Positions 1-5,115 of a stretch of DNA of 10,152 nt are shown here, in pieces (positions within the stretch are counted from its first letter, which is position 1; every line of letters starts with the position of its first letter). Source of the stretch: a bacterium (lineage in GTDB: Bacteria; Gemmatimonadota; Gemmatimonadetes; Gemmatimonadales; Gemmatimonadaceae); assembly GCA_021802745.1 (NCBI GenBank), contig JAJZRK010000121.1:1-10152 (forward strand), in the 5' to 3' direction. The position numbers were made by a program, and so were the translations under genes. Below the pieces are notes generated by a model that was not told the DNA's origin, searched no databases, and saw only the letters and a list, made by a program, of their open reading frames with translations.

Positions 1-148
1 TGCCAACGGCGCGCCGGCCGCCGGCGGAGCCGCCGCGTCCACGCAGGGCGCGGCCAATGCCGCGGCCGCCCGCGGCGGCGTCGGCGTCACTGGCGCCGTC
101 ACTGGCGCCGTCACTGGCGCCGTCACCGGCGTCGTGAAGAAGCCGTAA
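1..148 (+). CDS. 3' end of an Ala/Gly/Val-rich protein (partial, unrecognised)
   Basis: This is the last 48 codons of a gene that starts before the window. The reading frame begins at base 2 and ends with TAA at 146-148. The visible tail is low in complexity: an Ala/Gly-rich stretch, then Val-Thr-Gly-Ala repeated three times, then Val-Thr-Gly-Val, ending in Val-Lys-Lys-Pro. The repeat is exact at the DNA level, with three copies of a 12-base unit. No domain is visible in this fragment, so the function cannot be named. An open frame with GC-rich third positions, ending 11 bases before a strong hairpin, supports a real coding end rather than chance. The next gene starts 89 bases later on the same strand, so the two need not share a transcript. 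Confidence 0.6.
   Translation, partial: ANGAPAAGGAAASTQGAANAAAARGGVGVTGAVTGAVTGAVTGVVKKP
86..133 (+). repeat. 12-bp tandem repeat in coding sequence
   Basis: Three exact copies of GTCACTGGCGCC lie at 86-121, followed by a diverged fourth copy GTCACCGGCGTC at 122-133. The unit is a multiple of three, so copy number changes would add or remove Val-Thr-Gly-Ala without shifting the frame. Confidence 0.9.
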
Positions 149-159
149 CTGTTTTGGGC

Positions 160-188
160 CGGCGCACCGGACTTCTCCCGGTGCGCCG
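160..188 (+). terminator. GC-rich hairpin after the partial gene
   Basis: An 11-bp perfect inverted repeat (160-170 with 178-188) encloses a 7-base loop, starting 11 bases after the stop codon. There is no T-run after it, so classical intrinsic termination is uncertain. It may instead be an mRNA 3'-end stabiliser. It sits about 50 bases before the next start codon. Confidence 0.55.
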
Positions 189-237
189 TGCCGCAGGGCC
201 CACCCCAAGGCTTCCACTGCTATCCAGGAGGCATCAC

Positions 238-933
238 ATGCACAGGAACGCCAGAAGCGCCGTCCTCGGACTGGGCCTGCTCGTCGCCGCCGCGTGCGCG
301 GGCGATGGGGTGACGGGCACGCGACCGCGGGCCGGCCAGGGGACGCTCGCCGTCAAGCTCACCGACGCGCCCATCCCCCTCGACTCACTGCAGGAAGTCA
401 ACGTCTTCGTGGTGCGCATTGATGCGCGCCGCGCGCACACCGACAGCGCCGAGGTGGACGACTCGCTCGAGGTCGAAGACTCGCTCGACGTCGAGCACGA
501 CGGCAGGCACGACGCGGACGACGACGCGTGGCGCGACTCCACGCGCTGGGTGACCATCGCCACGCCCAATCGCGCATTCAACCTGCTCGCGCTGCAGAAC
601 GGCGTCACCGCGTTCCTCGGCGCCTCGCCGGTGGACACCGGGCACTACAAGGCCGTGCGGCTGGTCATTGACCCGGCGCAGTCGAACATCGTGCTGAAGG
701 ACGGCACCGTCCTGTCGGCCACCTCCACGCCGCCCATCGAGTTCGAGAAGCGCGGGCGCCACGCCCTGTTTGTCGAGCTGCAGGACTCGCTCGAGGTTGA
801 CGAGGGCGCCACGACGACGCTCACGCTCGACCTGAAGCTGGACCAGAGTCTCACCCTGCGCGGACGCACGGTTCGCGACGGCTTCTTCTTCCGGCCGGTC
901 GTTGACGGCCGGTGCAAGCACGACCACGACTGA
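238..933 (+). CDS. DUF4382-type lipoprotein
   Basis: A 231-residue predicted lipoprotein. The ATG at 238 is chosen over an upstream in-frame start at 154 because CCAGGAGG lies just before it and because a signal peptide then begins directly: a short basic end, a hydrophobic stretch at 7-19, and a lipobox-like Ala-Ala-Ala-Cys with Cys20. Residues 35-66 (GTLAVKLTDAP followed by an EVNVFVVRIDA strand) match the start of the DUF4382 family, and the beta-rich remainder to about 220 fits its length. The family has no established function; members are often exported proteins. An acidic insert at about 69-100 contains DSLEVE followed by DSLDVE, and a similar DSLEVD recurs at 183-188. The C-terminus is His/Asp-rich (KHDHD). 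The next lipoprotein gene starts 11 bases after the stop, so the two are probably co-transcribed. Metal binding by the acidic parts is conceivable but unproven. Confidence 0.8.
   Translation: MHRNARSAVLGLGLLVAAACAGDGVTGTRPRAGQGTLAVKLTDAPIPLDSLQEVNVFVVRIDARRAHTDSAEVDDSLEVEDSLDVEHDGRHDADDDAWRDSTRWVTIATPNRAFNLLALQNGVTAFLGASPVDTGHYKAVRLVIDPAQSNIVLKDGTVLSATSTPPIEFEKRGRHALFVELQDSLEVDEGATTTLTLDLKLDQSLTLRGRTVRDGFFFRPVVDGRCKHDHD
460..495 (+). repeat. 18-bp tandem duplication in the DUF4382 gene
   Basis: Two adjacent 18-base units (460-477, 478-495) differ at two positions and encode DSLEVE and DSLDVE. A third, dispersed copy at 784-801 encodes DSLEVD. The reading frame is kept in all three. Confidence 0.8.
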
Positions 934-944
934 CCGGGAGAATC

Positions 945-1847
945 ATGCGTCGCTTCCTCCTGCTTTCCGCGTCCGTGGCACTGGCCGCCTGCGGACCATC
1001 GCGCACCGACACGATGCGCATCCTCGCCGAGGAGCAGTCCGTCTCGGCGCAGAAGGACTCGCTGCTCAAGGACGTCGCGCTAACGCAGGCGTTCCTCGGC
1101 GAGCTCACGCAGCAGATTGGCACGGTGCGGAACCTCAAGTCCGGACGCAGTGTGTCCGGCCCGGGCTCCGACCTCGAGGAGAGCCTCACGCCCGCGGAGC
1201 GCCGCGCACGCATCGTCAGCCAGGTGCGTGAAATCACCGAGCGCCTGCGCGAGAGCGAGTCGCGTCTCGAGGCCAGCCGCCGGCGCGTGGTGGAACTGAC
1301 GGGCAGCGACGCGTCAAAGTCGAAGCGGCTCGCCGCCTTCGACTCGGTCGTCGGCTCCTTCCGCCAGATCATTGACTCGCAGAAGGCGCAGATCGAGGAC
1401 CTCACCGAACAGGTGCGGACGCTCACCGACGACAACGCGCGCCTCACCGGCGAGAACGCGCGGCTGGCGAGCACGGCCTCGCTGGTGACCACCGAACGCG
1501 ACTCCCTGGTGGCCGAACAGAACACCGCCTACTACGTGGCCGACACGCGCGAGGCGCTGGCCAAGCGGCACATCATCGAGCGCGTGGGCGGGTTCCTCGG
1601 GTTCGGGCGCACGCCCGTCCCCGCCCGGAACCTCGATCCGACGCAGTTCACGCCGATTGACGTCCGCCAGGTGAGCCAGATCGAGCTGCCGCGCCCCGGG
1701 CGCCGGTACCGCGTGATCACGCCGCAGAACCTCGCCGCGCTCGACACGCCGCCCGATGACCAGGGCCGGCTCTCGGGCACGTTGAAGATCCGCGATCCCC
1801 AGCAGTTCTGGGCGCACGCGAAGTTCATGATCGTCGTGGAGCAGTAG
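945..1847 (+). CDS. Coiled-coil lipoprotein
   Basis: A 300-residue protein with a clear lipoprotein signal: basic Arg2-Arg3, hydrophobic 4-14, and lipobox Leu-Ala-Ala-Cys with Cys16. The ATG at 945 follows CGGGAG and is preferred over an in-frame start at 912 that would put 11 residues before the signal. Heptad-like, charged helical segments at about 24-58, 87-118 and 134-195 predict long coiled coils. After residue 194 comes a small domain containing TAYYVADTREALAKRHII, FTPIDV and a closing FW..AKFMIVVE. This layout resembles bacterial coiled-coil lipoproteins of the FCB group, some of which are annotated as Cbp1-like adhesins; that label is by recalled resemblance only. It probably acts at a membrane or in the periplasm as a structural or tethering protein. 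Its start lies 11 bases after the DUF4382 gene, which suggests a two-gene operon. Confidence 0.8.
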   Translation: MRRFLLLSASVALAACGPSRTDTMRILAEEQSVSAQKDSLLKDVALTQAFLGELTQQIGTVRNLKSGRSVSGPGSDLEESLTPAERRARIVSQVREITERLRESESRLEASRRRVVELTGSDASKSKRLAAFDSVVGSFRQIIDSQKAQIEDLTEQVRTLTDDNARLTGENARLASTASLVTTERDSLVAEQNTAYYVADTREALAKRHIIERVGGFLGFGRTPVPARNLDPTQFTPIDVRQVSQIELPRPGRRYRVITPQNLAALDTPPDDQGRLSGTLKIRDPQQFWAHAKFMIVVEQ

Positions 1848-1860
1848 CCGTGGGCTGGGG

Positions 1861-1920
1861 TGGGACGGCGGGCGTTCGGTGGGAGGGCACCGGACGAACC
1901 ATGTGGTCCCGCCGTTCCCA
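1861..1920. terminator. Compound hairpin between convergent genes
   Basis: GGGACGGCGGG (1862-1872) pairs with CCCGCCGTTCCC (1908-1919) with one bulged base. Inside it, CGGTG (1877-1881) can pair with CACCG (1888-1892). It begins 14 bases after the stop of the coiled-coil lipoprotein gene and lies in a 124-base gap between convergent genes. It could therefore act on either strand. No T-run is present. Confidence 0.45.
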
Positions 1921-1933
1921 TCCTCCCCGGCGC

Positions 1934-1956
1934 CGCCGCGCTGACGTCGCGCGGCG
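1934..1956 (-). terminator. Hairpin after the minus-strand coiled-coil gene
   Basis: An 8-bp perfect inverted repeat (1934-1941 with 1949-1956) with a 7-base loop, located 15 bases downstream of the minus-strand stop at 1972. It lacks a U-tract, so its role as a terminator is inferred from position and stem strength. Confidence 0.45.
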
Positions 1957-1980
1957 CTGGAGTTCGCGGCGCTAGAGTTC
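1951..1980. repeat. 15-bp tandem duplication spanning a stop codon
   Basis: GCGGCGCTGGAGTTC (1951-1965) is followed directly by GCGGCGCTAGAGTTC (1966-1980), one base different. The differing base creates the TAG stop codon (1972-1974, minus strand) of the gene ending here. The other copy reads CAG at the same place. Confidence 0.85.
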
Positions 1981-2598
1981 GCGCCCCTCGGGGCTGCGCT
2001 CGGCCGGCAGGGCGGTGCGCGCACGCCGGTTCTCCGACTCGGCCAGCAGCTGCGTCACGAACCGCTGCCCCTCGCCGAGCCGCTCCACCTCGATGGCCAC
2101 CGCCTCGATGCCGCGCTCGACATTCGACATGCGGTCGCCAAACTCGGGCGGCAGCGCGGGCGGCACGGCGCTGCGCCGCCAGATGCGCCGCGCGAACGCG
2201 ATCGAGAGGGGAAGCAGCAGCACCATCGAGGCGCCCAGCCCCATCCCAATGATGTCTTCGGCGTCGGGCGCGTTGCTCGGCTCCTGCACCACCACGCCGG
2301 GAACGGCCGCGCGGCTGGCGACGACGGCATCCGCCGACGCGATCTGCTTCTCGACGTCGGTGATGCGCTGATCCAGCACGGTGACGCGCCCCTCGAGCCC
2401 CTTGATGTCGGCGGCGTTGTTGGTGGAGCGCAGCTGTTCGCTCACGCGGCGGCGCTGCGACATGAGCTCGGACTGCTGGTTGCGCAGTTCGCTGCGCGAG
2501 AGCCGCGCCGCTTCGTACATCTCGGTGGCAGTCGGCGCGGAACTCGCCCGCGGCACGGGCGTTTCCGGTTGCGCGGTCGTGACGGAGGCCTGGGGCAT
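1972..2598 (-). CDS. Membrane-anchored coiled-coil protein of unknown function
   Basis: A 208-residue protein I do not recognise by name. In order: a Ser/Thr/Pro/Ala-rich N-terminus (1-26); a charged helical coiled coil (about 27-92, with SELRNQQSELMSQRRRVSEQ and a second stretch of similar periodicity); a Pro/Val linker; one hydrophobic helix at about 116-137 ending in basic RRIWRR; and a second amphipathic helix (about 155-193). With no signal peptide and Arg residues after the helix, it is probably a single-pass inner-membrane protein with coiled coils on both sides. The ATG at 2598 has no convincing ribosome binding site. An internal ATG at residue 27 (MYEAARLS) would remove only the low-complexity part and remains possible. 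It is monocistronic here: convergent with the lipoprotein pair and divergent from the vapBC-like unit 189 bases away. Confidence 0.75.
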   Translation of the reverse strand: MPQASVTTAQPETPVPRASSAPTATEMYEAARLSRSELRNQQSELMSQRRRVSEQLRSTNNAADIKGLEGRVTVLDQRITDVEKQIASADAVVASRAAVPGVVVQEPSNAPDAEDIIGMGLGASMVLLLPLSIAFARRIWRRSAVPPALPPEFGDRMSNVERGIEAVAIEVERLGEGQRFVTQLLAESENRRARTALPAERSPEGREL

Positions 2599-2751
2599 GG
2601 GTGGCTCGGGTCTGGTGGCGGGCGGCGATGCCCCAAACTACGCATTCGATCGTCGGTCCGTTTCGCCGCCCGCGTGCGGACAAACGATCCAGGCGGCGCG
2701 AAATGGAGGAGGCACTGCCCGCACGTCCGTCCCCCGCACCCCGCACCCCCC

Positions 2752-2794
2752 TATACTCCTAGTCGTAGGTCAGTTAGACTCATTGTGATGAGTC
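2752..2794 (+). promoter_or_regulatory. Promoter/operator region of the vapBC-like unit
   Basis: An unusually AT-rich patch for this window. It holds two TAnnnT-type -10 candidates, TATACT (2752-2757) and TAGACT (2775-2780). A perfect inverted repeat, GACTCAT-TGTG-ATGAGTC (2777-2794), contains the antitoxin ATG (2788-2790). A shorter inverted repeat, CCTA-GTCG-TAGG, sits at 2758-2769. No Shine-Dalgarno sequence precedes the ATG. With the second -10 the transcript would start at about the ATG itself (leaderless). With the first it would have a leader of roughly 25 bases. No good -35 is visible. VapB-type proteins are known to bind palindromes in their own promoters, so an operator role is plausible. 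Confidence 0.5.
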
Positions 2795-3042
2795 ATCGCC
2801 TTCAAGTCCTCCTCGCCGAATCGGAGTTCGCCGAGATCCGCCGCGTCGCCCGTCGCCACCACCTCACGGTGGCCGAGTGGGTGCGGCAGGCGTTGCGCGT
2901 CGCCCGCCGCGACGAGCCCGCCACCGCCCCGCAGCGCAAGCTCGCCGTCGTGCGCGAGGCCGTGCGCCACGGCTATCCGACCGCCGACCTGGACGTGATG
3001 CTCGCCGATATCGAACGCGGCTACCTCGGCGACGCCCCGTGA
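2788..3042 (+). CDS. vapB: VapB-like ribbon-helix-helix antitoxin
   Basis: An 84-residue protein. Residues 1-41 follow the ribbon-helix-helix pattern: a short strand with alternating hydrophobics (HRLQVLLAESEF), a helix (AEIRRVARRHH), and a second helix after LTVAEWV ending in basic ALRVARR. The C-terminal half (about 55-82, ending YPTADLDVMLADIERGYL) is the part that in this family wraps the toxin. The family role is to neutralise the PIN-domain RNase and to bind the operon promoter as a dimer. The ATG at 2788 is used because the conserved region begins there; upstream in-frame codons read through GC-rich non-coding sequence. Its TGA (3040-3042) overlaps the toxin GTG start (3039-3041). The pairing with a PIN toxin makes the call strong, though RHH is judged by eye. 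Confidence 0.85.
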   Translation: MSHRLQVLLAESEFAEIRRVARRHHLTVAEWVRQALRVARRDEPATAPQRKLAVVREAVRHGYPTADLDVMLADIERGYLGDAP

Positions 3043-3434
3043 TCTTCATCGACTCCAACATTCCGATGTATCTCGTCGGCGCGGCCCATCCCAACAAGAC
3101 GGCGGCGCGGGCGGTCATCGAGCGGTGCATCCAGCGTGGCGAGCGGATGGTGACGAGCGCCGAGGTGATGCAGGAGATCCTCCATCGCTACGTCGCCATC
3201 CGTCGCCTCGACGCCATCCAGCCGGCGCTGGACGTGCTCCTCGGGCTCGTGGACGAGGTCTACCCCGTCGAGCCGGCGGACGTGACGGGCGCCCGCGACG
3301 TGCTCCACTCGCGCCGCAAATTGTCGGCGCGTGACGCGCTGCATGTGGCCGTCATGCAGCGGCGCGGCGTGCACACGGTGGTGAGCTTCGACGCCGGCTT
3401 TGACACGGTGGCGTGGCTGGAGCGCCTTTCCTGA
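3039..3434 (+). CDS. vapC: VapC-like PIN-domain ribonuclease toxin
   Basis: A 131-residue PIN-domain protein of full normal length. It starts with GTG overlapping the antitoxin stop (GTGA) and has the classic opening strand IFIDSNIPMY with the first acidic residue Asp5. Glu42 (in TSAEVMQEIL), Asp99 (in LSARDALHVA) and Asp118 (in VVSFDAGFD) supply the other expected metal-binding acidic residues, so the active site appears intact. VapC toxins are Mg2+-dependent endoribonucleases that cut specific tRNA or rRNA sites; the target here cannot be read from sequence. The antitoxin directly upstream and the overlapping start support coupled translation. The stop codon TGA (3432-3434) shares its A with the ATG of the thioesterase gene, which is unusual for a two-gene toxin-antitoxin module. 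Confidence 0.92.
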   Translation: MIFIDSNIPMYLVGAAHPNKTAARAVIERCIQRGERMVTSAEVMQEILHRYVAIRRLDAIQPALDVLLGLVDEVYPVEPADVTGARDVLHSRRKLSARDALHVAVMQRRGVHTVVSFDAGFDTVAWLERLS

Positions 3435-3850
3435 TGGCGCCGCCCGAGGTCTTCGAACTCCCCCGCGACATCGCCCTCGCCGACATTGACGACCTCGGCC
3501 ACGTGAACAACGTGGTCTACCTGCGCTGGGTGCAGGACGTCGCCATCGCCCACTGGTCCACCGCCGCGACGCCCGAGCAGCAGGCGGAAGTCGCCTGGGT
3601 GGCCGTGCGGCACGAGATTGACTACAAGCACCCCGCCCTTCCCGGCGACGGCATCGTGGCGCGCACGTGGGTGGGCGTCGCCGACTCGCATCGCTTCGAG
3701 CGGCACACCGAAATCGTGCGCGCCGGCGACCGCAAGCTCCTCGCCCGGGCGCGGACGGTCTGGTGTCCCATCAATCGTGCCACCGGCCGCCTGACGCGCG
3801 TCAGCGACGCCGTGCGGGCGGTCTTCTCGACGGGGCCGTCGCCGCTGTAG
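3434..3850 (+). CDS. Hot-dog acyl-CoA thioesterase (4HBT/YbgC-FadM type)
   Basis: A 138-residue cytoplasmic protein of the 4-hydroxybenzoyl-CoA thioesterase family. The family motif appears as DIDDLGHVNNVVYLRW at 17-32, with Asp19 in the position of the catalytic Asp and GHVNN directly after. RHEIDYKHPALPGD (59-72) and the strand pairs to about residue 118 complete a single hot-dog fold. The typical closing stretch, with R.S.AVRAVF, is present. Such enzymes hydrolyse acyl-CoA (or acyl-ACP) thioesters; the substrate cannot be told from sequence. The ATG is at 3434-3436 in the context TGATG, overlapping the toxin stop by one base, so translation is probably coupled. No ribosome binding site of its own is evident. 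This links a lipid-metabolism enzyme to a toxin-antitoxin pair, perhaps by chance of gene order. Confidence 0.9.
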   Translation: MAPPEVFELPRDIALADIDDLGHVNNVVYLRWVQDVAIAHWSTAATPEQQAEVAWVAVRHEIDYKHPALPGDGIVARTWVGVADSHRFERHTEIVRAGDRKLLARARTVWCPINRATGRLTRVSDAVRAVFSTGPSPL

Positions 3851-3853
3851 GTT

Positions 3854-3876
3854 GAGCGCAGGACACTTTCGCGCTC
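3854..3876 (+). other. Small inverted repeat before the peptidase gene
   Basis: GAGCGC (3854-3859) pairs with GCGCTC (3871-3876) across an 11-base loop, four bases after the thioesterase stop and just before the GAGG-type ribosome binding site of the next gene. It could be a weak terminator or a leader structure. Six base pairs in GC-rich DNA is modest evidence. Confidence 0.25.
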
Positions 3877-3885
3877 GAGGAACTC

Positions 3886-4986
3886 GTGCCGTATCGCGGC
3901 GCCCAGTCACGCAGTGCCGGGCCGTGGCCCGCGCCCGCCGGCGCGTGCACGGCGCTGCTCGCGGCCATCCTGCTCGTCGCCTGCGCCGACGCACCCACGG
4001 CGCCCTCGTCGCCGGCCGCCGTCAGCAGCGCGGCCGCGCGCGCCGCGGCAGCGGGCATTTCGTCCGCCGAGTTCAGCCGCCTGCTCGGCATCATCGCCGA
4101 CGATTCGATGCGCGGCCGCGCCACACCAAGCCGCGAAGTCGAGCTGACGGCGGCGTTCGCCGGCGCACAGTTCTCATCCGCCGGGCTCACGCCGGGCGGC
4201 GAGGCGGGGACCTTCGTCCAGCGTTTCACCCTCACCGCATTCGCCGACCATCCAACGGCCACCGCGCCCAACGCCGTCGCCATCCTCGAGGGGAGCGACG
4301 CGACCCTGCGCGCGGAGCATCTCCTCGTCACCGCACACATGGACCATGTCGGCATTGCGGGCGGGGACCAGCACTGCACGGCGGTGGGCGCCGACTCCAT
4401 CTGCAACGGCGCCAACGACAACGGCTCGGGCACCGTGGCCGTGCTGCAGCTTGCGCGCGCCTTCGCCGCGCTGCAGCCGCGCCCGAGGCGCACCATCGTC
4501 TTCGCCATCTTCTCGGGCGAGGAACGGGGGCTCTGGGGCAGCATGGCCTACGCGCGCGCGCCGGCGCTCGCGCTCCCGCAGGCCGTCGCCGTCATCAACG
4601 TGGACATGCTCGGGCGCAACGCCACCGACAGCCTCTTCATCGTGGGCAAGACCTACAGCACGCTCGGCGACGTGACCGACCGCATCACGCGCGCGCATCC
4701 GGAGACGGGCATGCGCCTGGTGAATGATCCGTGGGACGGGTTGTACTTCCCCCGTTCCGACCAGTACAGCTTCGCGCGGCTCGGCGTGCCGTCCCTCTTC
4801 TTCTTCAACGGGCCGCACGCCGACGTGCACACCGCGAGCGACGACCTCGGCAAGATGGACGCCGACGCCGCCGTCCGTGCGGTGCGCATGATCTTCTACA
4901 CGATCCTCGACGTCGCCGACGCCGACCACCGCCCCACGTGGGACCCGGCGGCGCGCGCCCGTTGGGTGGTGCCGTTCGGACGCTAG
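3886..4986 (+). CDS. M28-family zinc metallopeptidase, lipoprotein
   Basis: A 366-residue aminopeptidase-like protein. It starts with GTG at 3886 after CGAGG. An N-terminal hydrophobic segment (21-32) ends in the lipobox Leu-Val-Ala-Cys (Cys33), so it is probably lipid-anchored outside the cytoplasm. The M28 metal site looks complete: His151 (TAHMDH), bridging Asp178 in GANDNGSG, catalytic Glu212 and ligand Glu213 in SGEERGLWGS, Asp240 in VINVDMLGR, and His315 in DVHTASDD. GANDNGSG is close to the matching motif of the Streptomyces griseus aminopeptidase. Residues 55-115 (IIADDSMRGR...) form a pro-region like that of the larger M28 protein at 8164-9981. There is no inserted PA domain. The expected activity is removal of N-terminal residues from peptides with two Zn ions. 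It lies 35 bases after the thioesterase gene and may be read partly from the same transcript. Confidence 0.92.
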   Translation: MPYRGAQSRSAGPWPAPAGACTALLAAILLVACADAPTAPSSPAAVSSAAARAAAAGISSAEFSRLLGIIADDSMRGRATPSREVELTAAFAGAQFSSAGLTPGGEAGTFVQRFTLTAFADHPTATAPNAVAILEGSDATLRAEHLLVTAHMDHVGIAGGDQHCTAVGADSICNGANDNGSGTVAVLQLARAFAALQPRPRRTIVFAIFSGEERGLWGSMAYARAPALALPQAVAVINVDMLGRNATDSLFIVGKTYSTLGDVTDRITRAHPETGMRLVNDPWDGLYFPRSDQYSFARLGVPSLFFFNGPHADVHTASDDLGKMDADAAVRAVRMIFYTILDVADADHRPTWDPAARARWVVPFGR

Positions 4987-5005
4987 CGCCGCCGGTCCCA
5001 GTGCG

Positions 5006-5044
5006 GGTGCGCACCCAGCCGGTGCGCACCAGCCGGTGCGCACC
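5006..5044. repeat. Three spaced copies of the palindrome GGTGCGCACC
   Basis: The perfect 10-bp palindrome GGTGCGCACC occurs at 5006-5015, 5021-5030 and 5035-5044. The last two sit in an exact 14-bp tandem duplication (AGCCGGTGCGCACC at 5017-5030 and 5031-5044). Start-to-start spacing is 15 and 14 bases. The array lies 19 bases after the peptidase stop and 71 bases before the amidase ATG. It could form alternative hairpins that stop or protect the upstream transcript, or be a cluster of binding sites for a dimeric regulator. Confidence 0.85.
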
Positions 5045-5068
5045 CTTTCCGCCGCGGCGCGCACGCCG

Positions 5069-5074
5069 CATAAT
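5069..5074 (+). promoter_or_regulatory. -10-like element before the amidase gene
   Basis: CATAAT stands out in GC-rich sequence directly downstream of the palindrome array. A start about seven bases later would fall at 5081-5083, next to an in-frame GTG at 5083. No clear -35 is visible, so the call rests on one hexamer. Confidence 0.35.
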
Positions 5075-5115
5075 CTGCCGCAGTGCTCGCCGTTCCCCCC
5101 ACACCGCCCCAACCG

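Noticed and set aside
154..237. Upstream in-frame extension of the DUF4382 lipoprotein
   Set aside because: It would place 28 Arg/Pro-rich residues ahead of a good lipoprotein signal and overlap a terminator-like hairpin. The ATG at 238 has a strong ribosome binding site.
1532..2746. 404-codon minus-strand frame covering the junction after the coiled-coil lipoprotein
   Set aside because: It overlaps two better genes in other frames, is low-complexity and Arg/Ala-rich, and runs through a hairpin-rich gap.
3260..3994. 244-codon minus-strand frame opposite the thioesterase
   Set aside because: Opposite a clear 4HBT-family gene and the end of the PIN gene; Arg-rich with no motifs.
5006..5044. 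CRISPR array
   Set aside because: Only three 10-bp palindromes with 4-5 base spacers, and no cas genes. Too short in both repeat and spacer.
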